A DNA stretch of 64,000 bases from assembly GCF_964355755.1 (NCBI RefSeq), contig NC_092675.1, forward strand, positions 16,319,312 through 16,383,311, written 5' to 3'. The position numbers and the translations under genes were made by a program. The DNA is from Antedon mediterranea (taxonomy: Eukaryota; Echinodermata; Crinoidea; Comatulida; Antedonidae). The notes beneath the pieces were generated by a model. It had not been told where the DNA came from. It made no database searches and saw only the letters and a program-made list of their open reading frames with translations. Below are positions 1-16,100 of this stretch, in pieces (positions within the stretch are counted from its first letter, which is position 1; each line of letters opens with the position of its first letter).

Positions 1-411
1 TTTCAGGAAAAGTGTCATTATTATAAACAACACTCTGTTTTGGTACAATAACAAGAATACATGTGGATTGACCTTCCAATTTCTAGGAATCCATTTAACT
101 TGTTCTGCCTCCTGTGTCAACAATTTGTAGTGAAAATGGTGAAAACAAAGCTAAATTGCCCTGGAGATTGTCTGCAAAGGCCTGTGTGAAATTGGAGCCT
201 GTTATTTTTATATGGCCTTCACATTTGCATAGAACTGGCATTAACCTCCTGGGTTTCATCCATGGTGAGTGATTTGGTCTGGACTGTATGGAAATGGGAG
301 AAGATACAGAAAGTACATAAATTGTGCACAAGGATTCCATCAGTCACAGAGGCCGATCCAGGTCACCCAACATCAGATCTACTCCACCTACCATTTAAAA
401 ATTGTTCAACC

Positions 412-637
412 AACCCAACCCATCTGAATTTTTACTCCATGATGGAATAAGGAATAAGAGGTATCTGTGGGAATGAGAAAAACCTAACCATTAGACCATC
501 TAATGGTTAGGACAATCTAATCTGCATATCAAGCGGGGTCCGGGTTCGAATCTCGGTTGGGGCGACTTTTTCTAATTCTCACAGATACCTATTATTCTTT
601 ATTCCATCATGGAGTAACAATTCAGATGGGTTGGGTT
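412..637. repeat. Foldback element with tRNA-like centre
   Basis: Two arms of about 70 bp (roughly 412-482 and 566-637) are inverted copies at about 90% identity by eye; both contain CTCCATGATGGAATAA or its complement. The ~83 bp between them looks tRNA-derived: a D-arm-like TAATGGTTAGGA near 503-514 and a T-arm-like CCGGGTTCGAATCTCGG at 541-557, which fits a pol III B box. The inner part also has a short palindrome (ACCATTAGA/TCTAATGGT). No full cloverleaf forms, so this is read as a repeat that captured or evolved from a tRNA, not as a tRNA gene. Confidence 0.6.
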
Positions 638-2390
638 TCGAAATGAAATGTACCGCAGAACTGGCATAACATATACTGTAGGCTGAGCCAGTTATGTGGG
701 ACATGGTACACTGATTATGAACATAATATATATAACAGTATATGATGCTTATAATATTTAGCAGTGAAATTATAATATTTTGAAATGTCTTTGGTTTGGT
801 TACCATTCAATATTGTTATTTCTTACTGTTAAGATACTAAATTTAACTGTATCAATAACAATAACAACCTCAACACAGTTTTGCTCAGCTTGTCACTTCA
901 AGATGAGTAGATTCTTTGCTTATAACTGGCCCTTTGTAAAAGCAATTACATCCTGCTACACCTTAAAATATATCCCTCTAAATACTGATAAAATGTGTGG
1001 TACTTTTTGGCAGGTGGCCATTATAGTTTATCCGTCACAGGATGTATTTTTTCTTTTAACATTCAGTAAACTCACTTATAATCCCTAGAAGAGGAATAAC
1101 TTCCTCTGATTTTTCCCAGCAGATCAATTGAGGGTGAATCAAAGGTTATTGCTTTATTTTATATAAAAAGATGAAAATGATGCATCAAAATGTGTACATT
1201 TGATGACTAATGTGTTAAAATTTAGGAACACTATCTGGGATCCCTTGAGTCCCTGTGAATAGAATAGTAAAATTTCACTCTTTCCTCCTGTGACATATTC
1301 AAATTTATAAAAACATTTACAAATTAAAAAAAAAAGAAGTAAATATTGTCACAGTACATATCAATGTACAAATACAATTTGTCATTTTCTTAATATTCAA
1401 AGTAATTTATGATTGCAGTTAGCAAAGTACATACATAGAAAAAGGCAACAACCGGGCCGAAAAAAAACCTCCAGCTTATTTATCAACATGAGAGGTCAAC
1501 TTATTTGACCTACAATGAGTGCGTGCTTTAATAGTGGCTCGATCATCTCCATGTACAGGACATGACATTCCTTTGTTTGATTTAAGTAGAATGTAAGCAG
1601 AAATCGGATCAAAGATAAAAGATTGGGGAAAAAATTGCATGATTGTTGTTATTGTCTAAGAAAAGATAATAAACTATGAAATATAGAAACAATTTCCAAT
1701 GGTAGATAATGCATTTTTCAAAGTACACAATTCGTAACAAAATTCGTTATTTTCGTTCCTTATTTTGCATTGCAATCCGTAATGTCAGACACTTGTTAAC
1801 CACAGCAGATTGTAAATAGTACAATATTGATTTCAGTCGAACACTGAAATAAAATACACAAACTAGGCCTACAATACAAAAGGCTGGTTGACATTGCAAT
1901 TTAAAAGGAAATATTCAACACGGATTTCGTCACCATCACGCCACGAAGAACCGTCACGTGAACGAGAATACGTGGTTGAATGCATTCATAGGAACTTACG
2001 TTTGTACACTGGAGAGGATGCTTCTGGAACTTAATAACACAGACGATCCGATTATATTTTAAAGGGAAATATATTTAATTGATTAGCTACAGTCTTGTTA
2101 AGAATTAAAAATACTAACCAAATATAAAGATAATATCAAATCAAATGGTAGATTTATGTATCTAGTCTACTGTGTGATATACAATACCTAAGAAATATGT
2201 AGAAAATATAGTTTTACGTGGAATTGTGTATTGTTATTGTACCTATAGCATAATGGAATAGTCTATCTGGATGACGTGGATATGATGACGTGACGATAAA
2301 CATACATAATCAAATTAGCTATTTTGACCTTTGGGGGGTTTTTTTACTCAATAAAAACAGTGTTACATCAGGCTTGTTTTTCCACTCTAC
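638..2390. other. Intergenic stretch, no gene recognised
   Basis: AT-rich sequence with only short open frames that resemble no protein family. Homopolymer A tracts occur near 1326-1336. I see no splice-linked coding segment on either strand. Confidence 0.4.
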
Positions 2391-2399
2391 ATTGATTTT

Positions 2400-2605
2400 G
2401 CAATGCGAAAACACCATTTAGTTTCTCTCAACCGCAGTCATGGATACCAAATGTCAGGCCTAAGAGACATGAAGAGATTTAGTTGTACTACTAAACCCAC
2501 ACTTGAGGAAAGCGGATTGCTAGTGTTACTATTATTTGAAGGTTGTGGATGAGTTTTGAGAGATTTTTAGAGAAATTCTTGCCAGAGGAATCTGTCGATA
2601 TTTTT
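2400..2605 (+). promoter_or_regulatory. Possible MNK promoter / non-coding first exon
   Basis: The MNK coding exon at 4680 starts at a splice acceptor (TCTTTCAG), so a non-coding exon must lie upstream. The best donor seen is ATTTTTGTAAGTAGG, with the exon ending at 2605, followed by about 2 kb without coding signal. The start of this exon is not visible. This is inference only; a transcript could use another donor. Confidence 0.25.
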
Positions 2606-4682
2606 GTAAGTAGGCCTAGCCTATAGGCCTAGAGTAGTAGGCTAGCATAACCATAGCCTCTAGGGCTTAAGGCCTAGTCGCCATTTTAAAATGTGTACTA
2701 TTCTCATTATATCTATCATCTCTAGGCTAGGCTATTATGCTTAATAGCACTGGCAGAGATGTGTTATCGAAATTTGGTGTATTATATTTAAATATTTCAT
2801 TAGGGCTAGCTAGGCTACCTATACTGTGTTTATTTTTGACGAACACCACCAGTCTTTCAAGTTACTGGTAGTGGTACTGCCAGACCTAGCTTTCGGTAAC
2901 GATGTCCGCATGACCGGAAATCGCACTTTCAACTTATTTTTATAGACCTAACCATACATGTTACGTAACCTGCTTTTCACAATGTATATGTACATCGTGT
3001 CTATTTATTCGTTTCTGTAAACGACAATGTCCTGCATTTGAAATTGCCAGTTTTTTTAGTTTTTACACTGAATTGTTGAATTACTGTGTATTCGAGAACC
3101 ATATATGGACACGACCTAGCTAGTATTAAACATAATCATACTTCATGTTATAAATTTTTACTATAATAATTCTGTAAATTGTTTCATTGAATAAAATATT
3201 AAGTGGAATTTACTTTCGCATTGTTTGGAAATTTCCACAACATAAATAAATATTTATAGTAAGTCTTCTATAAATAGAAACTCTAATATAAATAGAAACT
3301 AACAATGTTAAAAAACTCAATCATGACATAAAATTAGGGAAATAACCTTCTATTAATAGAATATTGCTCATGGTACTTTGTATGGTGTGTTTATGTGGGT
3401 GGAGACATTTTTCCTGTGCCAATAATGAAACAAACATTTGTTTTATGCGGATCTTCTTATGATGTAATCTAGGAGATGATATTTGTCCATCCTTGTGCTA
3501 CATTTTCTTGTTATATTTATGATTCAAATTAAATAACAACCCTTTGAAAATAATTAAGAGATTGGTCAAAGAGATGTCTTCAAAATTGAGAGTTTTCATC
3601 CTCATTTAATAAAAAAAATATATATTTTCCCCCAAATTCATGAAAAATTAAGATTAATAAAAATAGACTTTGAATATAATATCATACCATTGACTTCTGG
3701 TCTGTCAATTTTACTCCTTTTATTTTTTTTTTTGCTTTAAATTAGTTTTTCTGGGGACAATATATCTTAAATAAATCTTCACATTAATATTTTTTGTTTG
3801 TTATTGATGTGTGTATTTTTAAAACTTATTTTTGGCTTAATTCTTGTGGTAATTATTATGGTATACTACTGATAGTTACTAATATATTAGGAATGAGTCA
3901 AAACAATATTTTTTCATGCTATAATAAATAATTCTATTGGATATTTATTCAATTTAAGAACTATAATAATTACAGTATTTTAAAATGATTATACTAATTA
4001 TACAAAGATATCATTTAAAAACAATATTTGAATTACAGAACCACATTACTGTATTTACAAACTATAAATACAAAAGACATAACAAATATACTGAAGCCTG
4101 TGCCCATTTTTGTGAATTTATTTCAACTTTTATTTAGGGGCAGTACTTTATTATACAAAATGTTAAATTGGGCTTTAAAATCAATGACTATTAACTGGTC
4201 ATCAACCCCTTCAGTATACTGTATCACTTGTTGGCGACTCATTGATTATGCAGAGTTGATTGGTCACATGTTTCCATTTAGACCAATCAGTATATTGTTG
4301 TTTAACCTCACTGTGATTGGCTGGTGCTTCTATTGTGTTGTGGCAAGTCGTTCAGCTGTGCCTTGTTATTATTCTTATCTATTGTGTGATTTATCATTGT
4401 GATGAGGTCTGCAAAAATAAGAATGGCCTGTTTCTATTCGTAGCTCAAATGCAATCCAGCCTCCATCCGGCGGCGGAGAGGAGGGTTACCCTCTCATGTT
4501 TTATTTTCCGCTTTTTGTGCAATATTTTTTAGTTTATTGTAGATGCATTTCTTAAATGTGCATTATTAGGGTGCAAAGAGTGAGTAACTTTTTGAACCTG
4601 TTTTTGATTATTTAATTTCTTATGTTAATTGTTGTAATTTTTATTTTATTTAAGTGTTCTGTTCTGTTATGTCTTTCAGGAT

Positions 4683-8084
<3,402 letters not shown>

Positions 8085-9760
8085 CAAGAAATGTTAGTGT
8101 TGTCAGCATTTTTCCATTTGGAGTACTTAACATGTAGAAGAAAACTTTACACAATTAATGAATCTTGTCAATTTTATTTCCTGTGGAAAAAAAATATATA
8201 TTTTGAAGTTTACATGTTTGTTTTAATTTGTTTAAAAACTGCCTGTAACATTCCCCTATTATTAACTCTTTATATAGCACAACATTTATTTGTTTTAAAT
8301 ACTAACATGATAAAAATAATCATTTTTGACTACTTTCTAGTTTTAAACCATTTTCAAAGCACTTCCCAACCATTTTTTGGCATATTTTATACATTCAACG
8401 CATGAATAGTCCATTGTCGCTACCAAAATACGTAAGGCCAAGGCTGTACTTTTTTCTGACAATTTCCTTTTATTTAATTTCTAAAGATTTTTTTAACTTG
8501 GATAGGATTCAATTTGGAAATTTTTATTTTCTTTGTTTGATAAAAATTATGTTACTATTAAAATTGTATATAATATGACATTAATTTGTAAATATTAAAC
8601 TTGTGTAGTTTTAAATATTTTGAAATGAGTAGTTAAAGGGCGGTAGTATCTTTTGTAAGGATAGCAAGATTGTGTGTTGATTTCAAAAGGTTTTAAAGAA
8701 TCAAGTTCAAAGGGACAATTTTGTTTGAAAAGAAATTACGTAGATTAATGTTCTTGCCATTCTTGCACGTCTTCCTGGTATAGAAGGAACAAGTTTGTAT
8801 ACAGTTGTTTAAATACGTTTATAAATTTTTAATTACCATATCAGAAAGTGCTCTCATAGGTCAGTAAAATCGTTAATGCGCTAGGTAAATTCAACTTGCT
8901 AATTTGAGTAAGAGCTCATCGTGCATTTGATTTTATTATTTTTATATACCATAATCTATATCATGCAAAAATTAATTTTATTAAGATTAATACAATTAAA
9001 TTAATTTCTTAGTTTTATAATAGTAATAATTTGAAACTTAATTTGTACTTTAGTAAACTGACAGTATTATGTAGCTAGTTTTAATTAGTTAAAAGGCAAT
9101 TTAATATCTTGCTGTTAAACACGGGTTAGCTAATATCTCAAATTTACTTGTATTGGAATGTAATCATTTATTGAGGGCAGGCTCAAAGGACACATACACT
9201 GCCTCCCCTTCTGTTTTGAAAGGTTGCTAAGGATGAAATAATGCGAGCACATGCTTATAACTTCACTGGTTGTACTCCATTGATAGTCATTTTTAATCCT
9301 TATTCTAAAAAATAAGGGTTTTAATACTACCTTAACCTCAGGAATTCATTATTAGGCACTCGGCATTGCTCCGTTTTTAGCAGACTTAGTGAATGCAATA
9401 CACACACCACTTGGGTATAGATATGATTACTAATGTTTGAAAGGTTATAAAAAATGGTGCGTACCGGTAAAATAGTTTTTTTTTTATTGATTTAGCTAAA
9501 AGTGAATTTATTTTAAGGCTGTGGTAATGCTATAAGTAGCTTTTGCTAAAACCTAAGTTTTCTTTTACCAGAAAAAAATGATTGGGAATGTTTATTGTTT
9601 GTTTTTTTAGTATATTGTCCCGCCCATATTACTGAGCACTACCAAGGCTTACAGTGCAATGTATGTAAATTGGCGTTTAATTGCATAGAAAGTATGAAGA
9701 GAAGTCTGAAATTGTATTTTAGTTGATGATTCAATAAAATATGAGATAAATTTATCTGGA
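8085..9760 (+). other. MKNK: Probable MNK 3' UTR and polyadenylation region
   Basis: There is no coding signal after the MNK stop at 8084. The clearest late polyadenylation signal is AATAAA at 9733-9738, followed within 25 bases by GT/T-rich sequence, which suggests a 3' UTR of about 1.65 kb. Earlier AT-rich sites could also be used; the end point is inferred. Confidence 0.4.
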
Positions 9761-9949
9761 TATTTGTGTTCTTTTTGTTCCAATATAGAAACATAATAAT
9801 TTAGCAGCTTGTGAATATGCCAAACGAATGATATCGCCAGTAAAATTACAATTTATTTTAAAAGCATACTGTAACTCTTCCCTGATCTGATATCCAGCAT
9901 AAATCTGTTTTTTATGGCATGCTAGAGTGGTCAGTCGGTTTTTTTTGTT

Positions 9950-10005
9950 CTGAAATTGTGTTTGCCGCCCTCTATCAACATAGAGGGCGGCAAACAGAAT
10001 TTCAG
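9950..10005. repeat. Near-perfect 26 bp-arm hairpin
   Basis: The arms at 9950-9975 and 9980-10005 are inverted copies with one mismatch, separated by CAAC; the core is TTTGCCGCCCTCTAT. It lies about 110 bp upstream of the SPATA20 start codon, between the MNK 3' end and SPATA20. It could be a tiny hairpin transposon or a cruciform; no function is evident. Confidence 0.8.
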
Positions 10006-10114
10006 TAGTTTAGTTTAAACATAACTAAATTAATTCTGGTTATCTTTTTTTATCAGTTAATCATATTTCTTAGGTCTATATATCAAAATATGATATGCGA
10101 GATACGGGCCACTA

Positions 10115-13100
10115 ATGTTTAAATGTATAAGCAGGCTGAGGCCAGCTTTGCTACCAACGTTTTATGCACCAAATAGACGTCATCTGCAGCTAGGCCTAGT
10201 GAGAAACATGGCTACTACTACTACTAGTACTACTACTGGAACTGCAAGTGGAAGTCAACCCAAATTCAAGAATAGTTTGTCTAAAGAAAAGTCACCTTAC
10301 CTGTTACAGCATGCAGCAAATCCTGTAAACTGGTAAATAAACCGGTTAGACACTCCAGATTGACATGCCATAACAAATAAAGTCTATCTATGATAAATTA
10401 TAATTTAATAACAATAAAAAATTGTAATTGTAATTGTCGTATTCGATTGGGAACTTTCGTTGTCAACGTAAAGATTCGTTGAGTACTTTTTGTATTCGAA
10501 TTGTAAATTTGTGCTCAACAGAAAGTCATTCGAATAGAAAACGTTGACAACGAAAGCTTTTTCGTTAAGAACAATCTCAACGCTCAAAATACTCCGTTAA
10601 AGAAGTACTCAACGGAAAAACTGTACTCAACGGTGAAAGTCTAAATCGAATACGACAATTGATTCAAATCCGCAATGTAAATTGGTTCGGGATTAGAAAA
10701 ACTCTCTGAAGAAAAATGTTTAAATTATTTTATTTAATTTAGAGATATTGTATAGTAAGTTACTATACAACGTTTCTATGTTCAAACCTTGTGGGTGAAA
10801 AAGTAATTATATTGTTGGTTCAAACTATGTGTCATTTTGTAGTAGTGAATCCTATTATTTTTTCAGGTATCCTTGGGGTGAAGAAGCATTTCAAAAAGCA
10901 AAGGAAGAAGATAAAATAATCTTTCTGTCTGGTTTGTAATAGCATCTTAATTCTCACTATATTTTTTATATCTGAATCGCAAATACTGTACTTTCACAAA
11001 TAACCCTCAACTTCCACCTTTTAATTATCAGAAATGATCTCCATCTCTACACTCTATTTTTGTACACTGCAACAAAACAACAAATTTCCCCACAATAAAT
11101 GCCAGTTTTATGACAATGTATTATTAGGAATTATTATCGCAATTTTTTTCAGTTGGCTACTCCACTTGTCACTGGTGCCATGTGATGGAAAGAGAATCAT
11201 TTGAAAATAAAGAAATTGGTGATCTATTAAACAAGCATTTTGTGAGCATCAAGGTAGACCGAGAAGAGCGACCAGATGTTGACAGAGTGTACATGACCTT
11301 TATACAGGTAATGCATAGATTGATCAGGGCTTTTTATATCAAAGATTTCTTTATTTTAAATGCTTAAGGTACAGTATATGGTTTAAAATGGCTTTTAAAC
11401 AGGGCTCTGACGATCCTAATTTCTTCCCTATTCAATAAATGCATTTTTAAACCAGAAATTAAAGAAAATCAGACATTGGCTGTAGTTGTAATTATTCATA
11501 AACCATTTCAGTTTGAATAAATACAAACCAATCATTCTGGTCTTAGTTCATGTGCAAGTTACCCTGGAAAATTGCTTATACAGTTAGTATTTTCCTCTTA
11601 CCCAAATTTTATCATTAGTTTTGTTAATTGTTTTCTCTAGGCCACAAGTGGTGGAGGTGGTTGGCCAATGAGTGTGTGGCTGACTCCTGATCTTAAACCA
11701 CTGATTGGTGGAACATATTTTGCACCAACAGATCGCTTTGGCAGACCAGGTTTCGCAACAATTTTACAGAGAATCGCCAGCCAATGGACAGACAAGAAAG
11801 ATGACATGAAGCAACGCAGTATGGCAATCATGGAGGCGCTTGTAAAAAACACAGCTGTAAAGCAGACAGAGTCAAAGGTTGTGATTGATCAGGAGGCTAT
11901 TAAGACGTGTTATAGACAAATGTCACGGGGGTATGACTCTCAGTATGGTGGATTTGGGGACGCACCAAAGTTTCCTCAACCAGGTAGATCATTTTAGTTT
12001 TTTAAATCTTTGAATACCAATTAGACAATACTGTACTATATAATAAAGAAAATGATTTTTTTTTCTCTTGTTAATAAATAGTGGCTCATTCATATTAAGG
12101 AAAAGTACCTTTTTAAATTTACCTATGCAATTCAATTTTATTTTAACAGTTAATTTCAACTTCATGTTTCGTTACCATGATTTAAAACTAACAACTAAAA
12201 GATCTCAGGCAATCAATCAAAGCTTGTCTGAAGGTGCGGCAGCTAGCTCTGCAGATGACGGTGATGAAAACCAAGCCCTTGCCATGTGTCTTCATACCTT
12301 AAAAACGATGGCAAAGGGAGGCATGAATGATCATCTGGGACTTGTAAGATACGCATATTTTTTAATATTATTCTGTAAGATTTCATTCATTGACAGTGAA
12401 GGTAATAGTATTAATAAATATCTATGGACATGTGGTGCAGTGTGTTGGACATTGGATTGCTGATTACTTCTATTTCACTACCAAAACTCTATTCCAGAAG
12501 GAGATGAATTTTTGTCAACTCTGTATCGATATTTTAAATTTCAGGGTTTTCATCGTTATTCTACTGACCGCTATTGGCATGTACCCCATTTTGAGAAGAT
12601 GCTGTATGACCAGGCACAGCTAGCTGTCTCCTACTTGGATGCCTATCAGTTATCTAAGGATGAAAGCTTAGCTGATGTAGCCAGAGATATCTTGAATTAT
12701 GTTGATCGAGATCTTCATGATCAGGTAAAGCGTAGACACTATTGGGGCTTGCAGGGCACTTTATTTATTTTATTTATTTATTCGACTTCTCACTAACTCA
12801 GTTAGTGAAAGATCTGGACCAACAGGTGGTAAACACCTCTAAAACGGTCCAGTCCCAATTTGCACAGTGGCTGTGTGTGACAGTGGCTGTGTTTATGTGG
12901 ACTAGTACACCGGGGTAACCCCCTACTCGTCTCGAAAGATGTACTAGGTTCTTTAAAGTGCACATGAGCTATGTGTACACTGGACCTCACTTTGGACTCA
13001 CTGGACCTCACATTGGACCTCACATTGGACTTCACTCTCAAATGAACTTAAACAGAAATCTTCCTTTTCTAGTTTTAAATCTAATTTCAAACACAAAATG

Positions 13101-16100
13101 GTGTCAGAATATGCTACATAAATTTTCGCCGATCTTTTATCCTTATTTATTTGGTGGTGATACATGGCATTAAATCCTTCACCCTGGTATTCAATAATCT
13201 CCGCTACATTGTATCGTTATACTTGTTATTATACCATATTTAATTATATTTCATATTGTACTCTAATTGTTATCATTATCCCTTTTATCATATATTATAT
13301 AATTGCCTGGTTTATCTTAACTCCTATAATTGGTTATCCGCACTTGGCGGATAACCTCTTGTTATTGTCAGGATCTTTTTTTTTTTTTTTTTTTTTTTCT
13401 TTATTCTTCTTTCTTTCCACGAATTTTGTACGCAGCGTATCTCTAATTCTGGCCAACATAAGATTGTATAACTTTGTCATAAGATTGCCCTGTAGCTGTA
13501 GATGTGCAAGAAACTTTTTTTTATGAATTTTGAGTTGCGCAGCGTAAGTTACGCGCGGTTTTATGAATTTCAATGATTGATCATAGATTAAAAACTAAAA
13601 TTCATTTTGTATTGAAACTTGGTGAACATTTAAGTTATATCAAGCGCAAACTTTCTATGGATTAAAAATGGCATGTTTTACAAAAAGTTACGCGCGCACG
13701 CGCGTTTAAAATTTCAAAATGCGAAAAATCAATATCTAATCAACTTTCTACGCGTTTCATGTCATTTTGAGCATTTCAAAAATTCCCACGCGTGCGCAAT
13801 TTTTTTACGCGCGCGTGCGCACGTAGCGCAAAAACATGTTTTTTTTGCTTGATTTTTGTTTTTTCAGCCTTCTCTAGTAATTTTACCAACTTTCAAACAA
13901 TTTCGACTTAAAATCACGTCATACGAGCACGTAAAATTGAACAATTTGTGCGCGTTTTTTAAAAAAAATTTCAAAAATGTGTCAAAATTATACCTTTTTT
14001 TGAACAGTCATAGATTCTAAACTACAAGGTGAATTTTATTTTTTTTTTACATATTCTGAAAGTAGATGAGTGGTAGATATAGAATCATGCATCGATTTGG
14101 CTAACCGGACATTGTAACGTCATCGTTTGGCCACTCGAATATGAAATATAGGATTTTTTTCTCTTTCGTCATAGCTCGTCACATTTAAAAGAGCGCATCT
14201 CCACTTATCCGTATTCCATTTCCCTCAATTTTTTTATTTTGTCTAGGTCAATCAATTATCTTTCGCATGATTTACCATTTTTAAAATTGTTATGACGTCA
14301 TCATGTTCAAAAACGTCAATAACTTTGGTCACTTCTTTTCACCTATTCCGCACTGTATGTAGTACGTATACAGTATATAGTGTATACCGTATACACTTAG
14401 ACGCGACGCAAAATAGAGGGCGCACTAACATTTTTTTCAATGGCATAATCGTTTTTCTGCGCGCAATATTCTAACGTATGACGTGCACGTGGCTTTTGCG
14501 CTGCGGATAACCTAACTCGTCCGTAGTGACGAGTTCAAATCTAGTTTAAATTTTTTTTATTTCTTTATTTTATGTACTTTCACTATTATATATTCATATT
14601 TTAGTCTACTCTGTAGCAATGTTAGTATACTTAGGCATACGGGAGTCACGACTTAAAGTTCAGTGAACTTACTGTGACTTCCATCCACCCACATTTAATA
14701 TATGTTATGTTATGTAAATGTAAATGATATATATATATATAAGTGAGTGGAAAAAATAAATAAACGAAACGAAACGAAACCTACGGTTTATAGTCCTTAT
14801 CCGAGAAGACTCGTTCTACCACCAGAACCATGGAGCGAGTGAGCCTCGAACCCTTGCCGATGTTATGGCTATGTAATTACGGTTCCACTGTCTTAACCGC
14901 TCGGCCACTCACTCACTTTCATTGCAGTGTGTAATTTAAAGATGATAGTGTAGACTGACGTTGACAGAAAAACATGCTTTAAGGGTTAGGTTACTACAAG
15001 ATACATGTGACTCACATGTGATGTTGTATTATATCAAATATTCCTATGAAACTTTGGAAATAGATACAGTACCAAGAATCGGCTGGATTAATTACCCATA
15101 TTCCTCCACTATTTTAATAGCACTCTACTAAAGGTTCACTGTGTAGAATCTATGGGGCTCCTAAAACAGTATTGGGTGATAAGGTGCTGGAGTATGTTGA
15201 TCATTATTTTACGTACTTAGGCCATATTTTAACTTCGAATCTAAGAGATGAGGCAGATATAAAACGCCAATATAGATCTAGAGGTAATGTTTTATGTAGG
15301 AAATTTTCATACTGCTCCAAATCAATCAAATGTTTTTTGTTTAGATCATATTGTAATTTGTATTAACATGTACTGTTCTCCTTTATGGTCTAATCATTTT
15401 TTTTTAAATATCAACCGACTTAAAGTTTGTTATAATGATTCTTTACAAGAATAATGAAAAGCGAAAACAGAATGTTAATTTGTATATATAAATATTTGTT
15501 AATTGATTCAAACATGTACTACAAATGGAATGAGGCATTATATACCAATAGATAAAAGTTTTGGTCCTCTCTCCTTCATCTTTTTTTTGTGTAATGTATT
15601 ATACCATATGGACAATTGTCTGAAATTTAAGTTGAATTGAATTGAATTGAATTTGCCAGTTAAAATGTTAAAATACTACTATACTTGATCTGGTTTGGTA
15701 CTGTACTCAATATAAGGAAACAATGTTGGTATTTATTTTTCTATAGGCTGGCGGTTTTTACAGTGCTGAGGATGCCGATTCCTTTCCATCACATGACTCC
15801 AAAGACAAAAAAGAGGGCGCATTCTGTGTCTGGGAGGAGTCGGAATTAAACAGCCTTCTGTCGAGTGACACCCTAGCATCCAAGCCATCGATTACCCTTG
15901 CTGATATTTTTAACCATCATTACGGGGTGAATAAAGATGGAAATGTTGATTTTGACCAGGTAGACCACCAAAGTTTGAGTAAAATGATCTTTTAATCATG
16001 GGCCAAGTAATGCTACATACAAACTAAACCCAAATTGAGGTCCTGTGGCCTGATAAAAAAATGGTGAAAATATGTGCAGTGTTTAAAAATTGAACTCTTG

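Noticed and set aside
496-566. Possible tRNA gene
   Set aside because: The T arm and a D-arm-like segment are present, but the acceptor 5' strand is missing and the segment is the loop of a foldback repeat.
4028-4402. 124-codon plus-strand frame
   Set aside because: Composition follows the AT-rich background, with many C, Y, L and W residues and no family resemblance; it lies in the presumed first intron of MNK.
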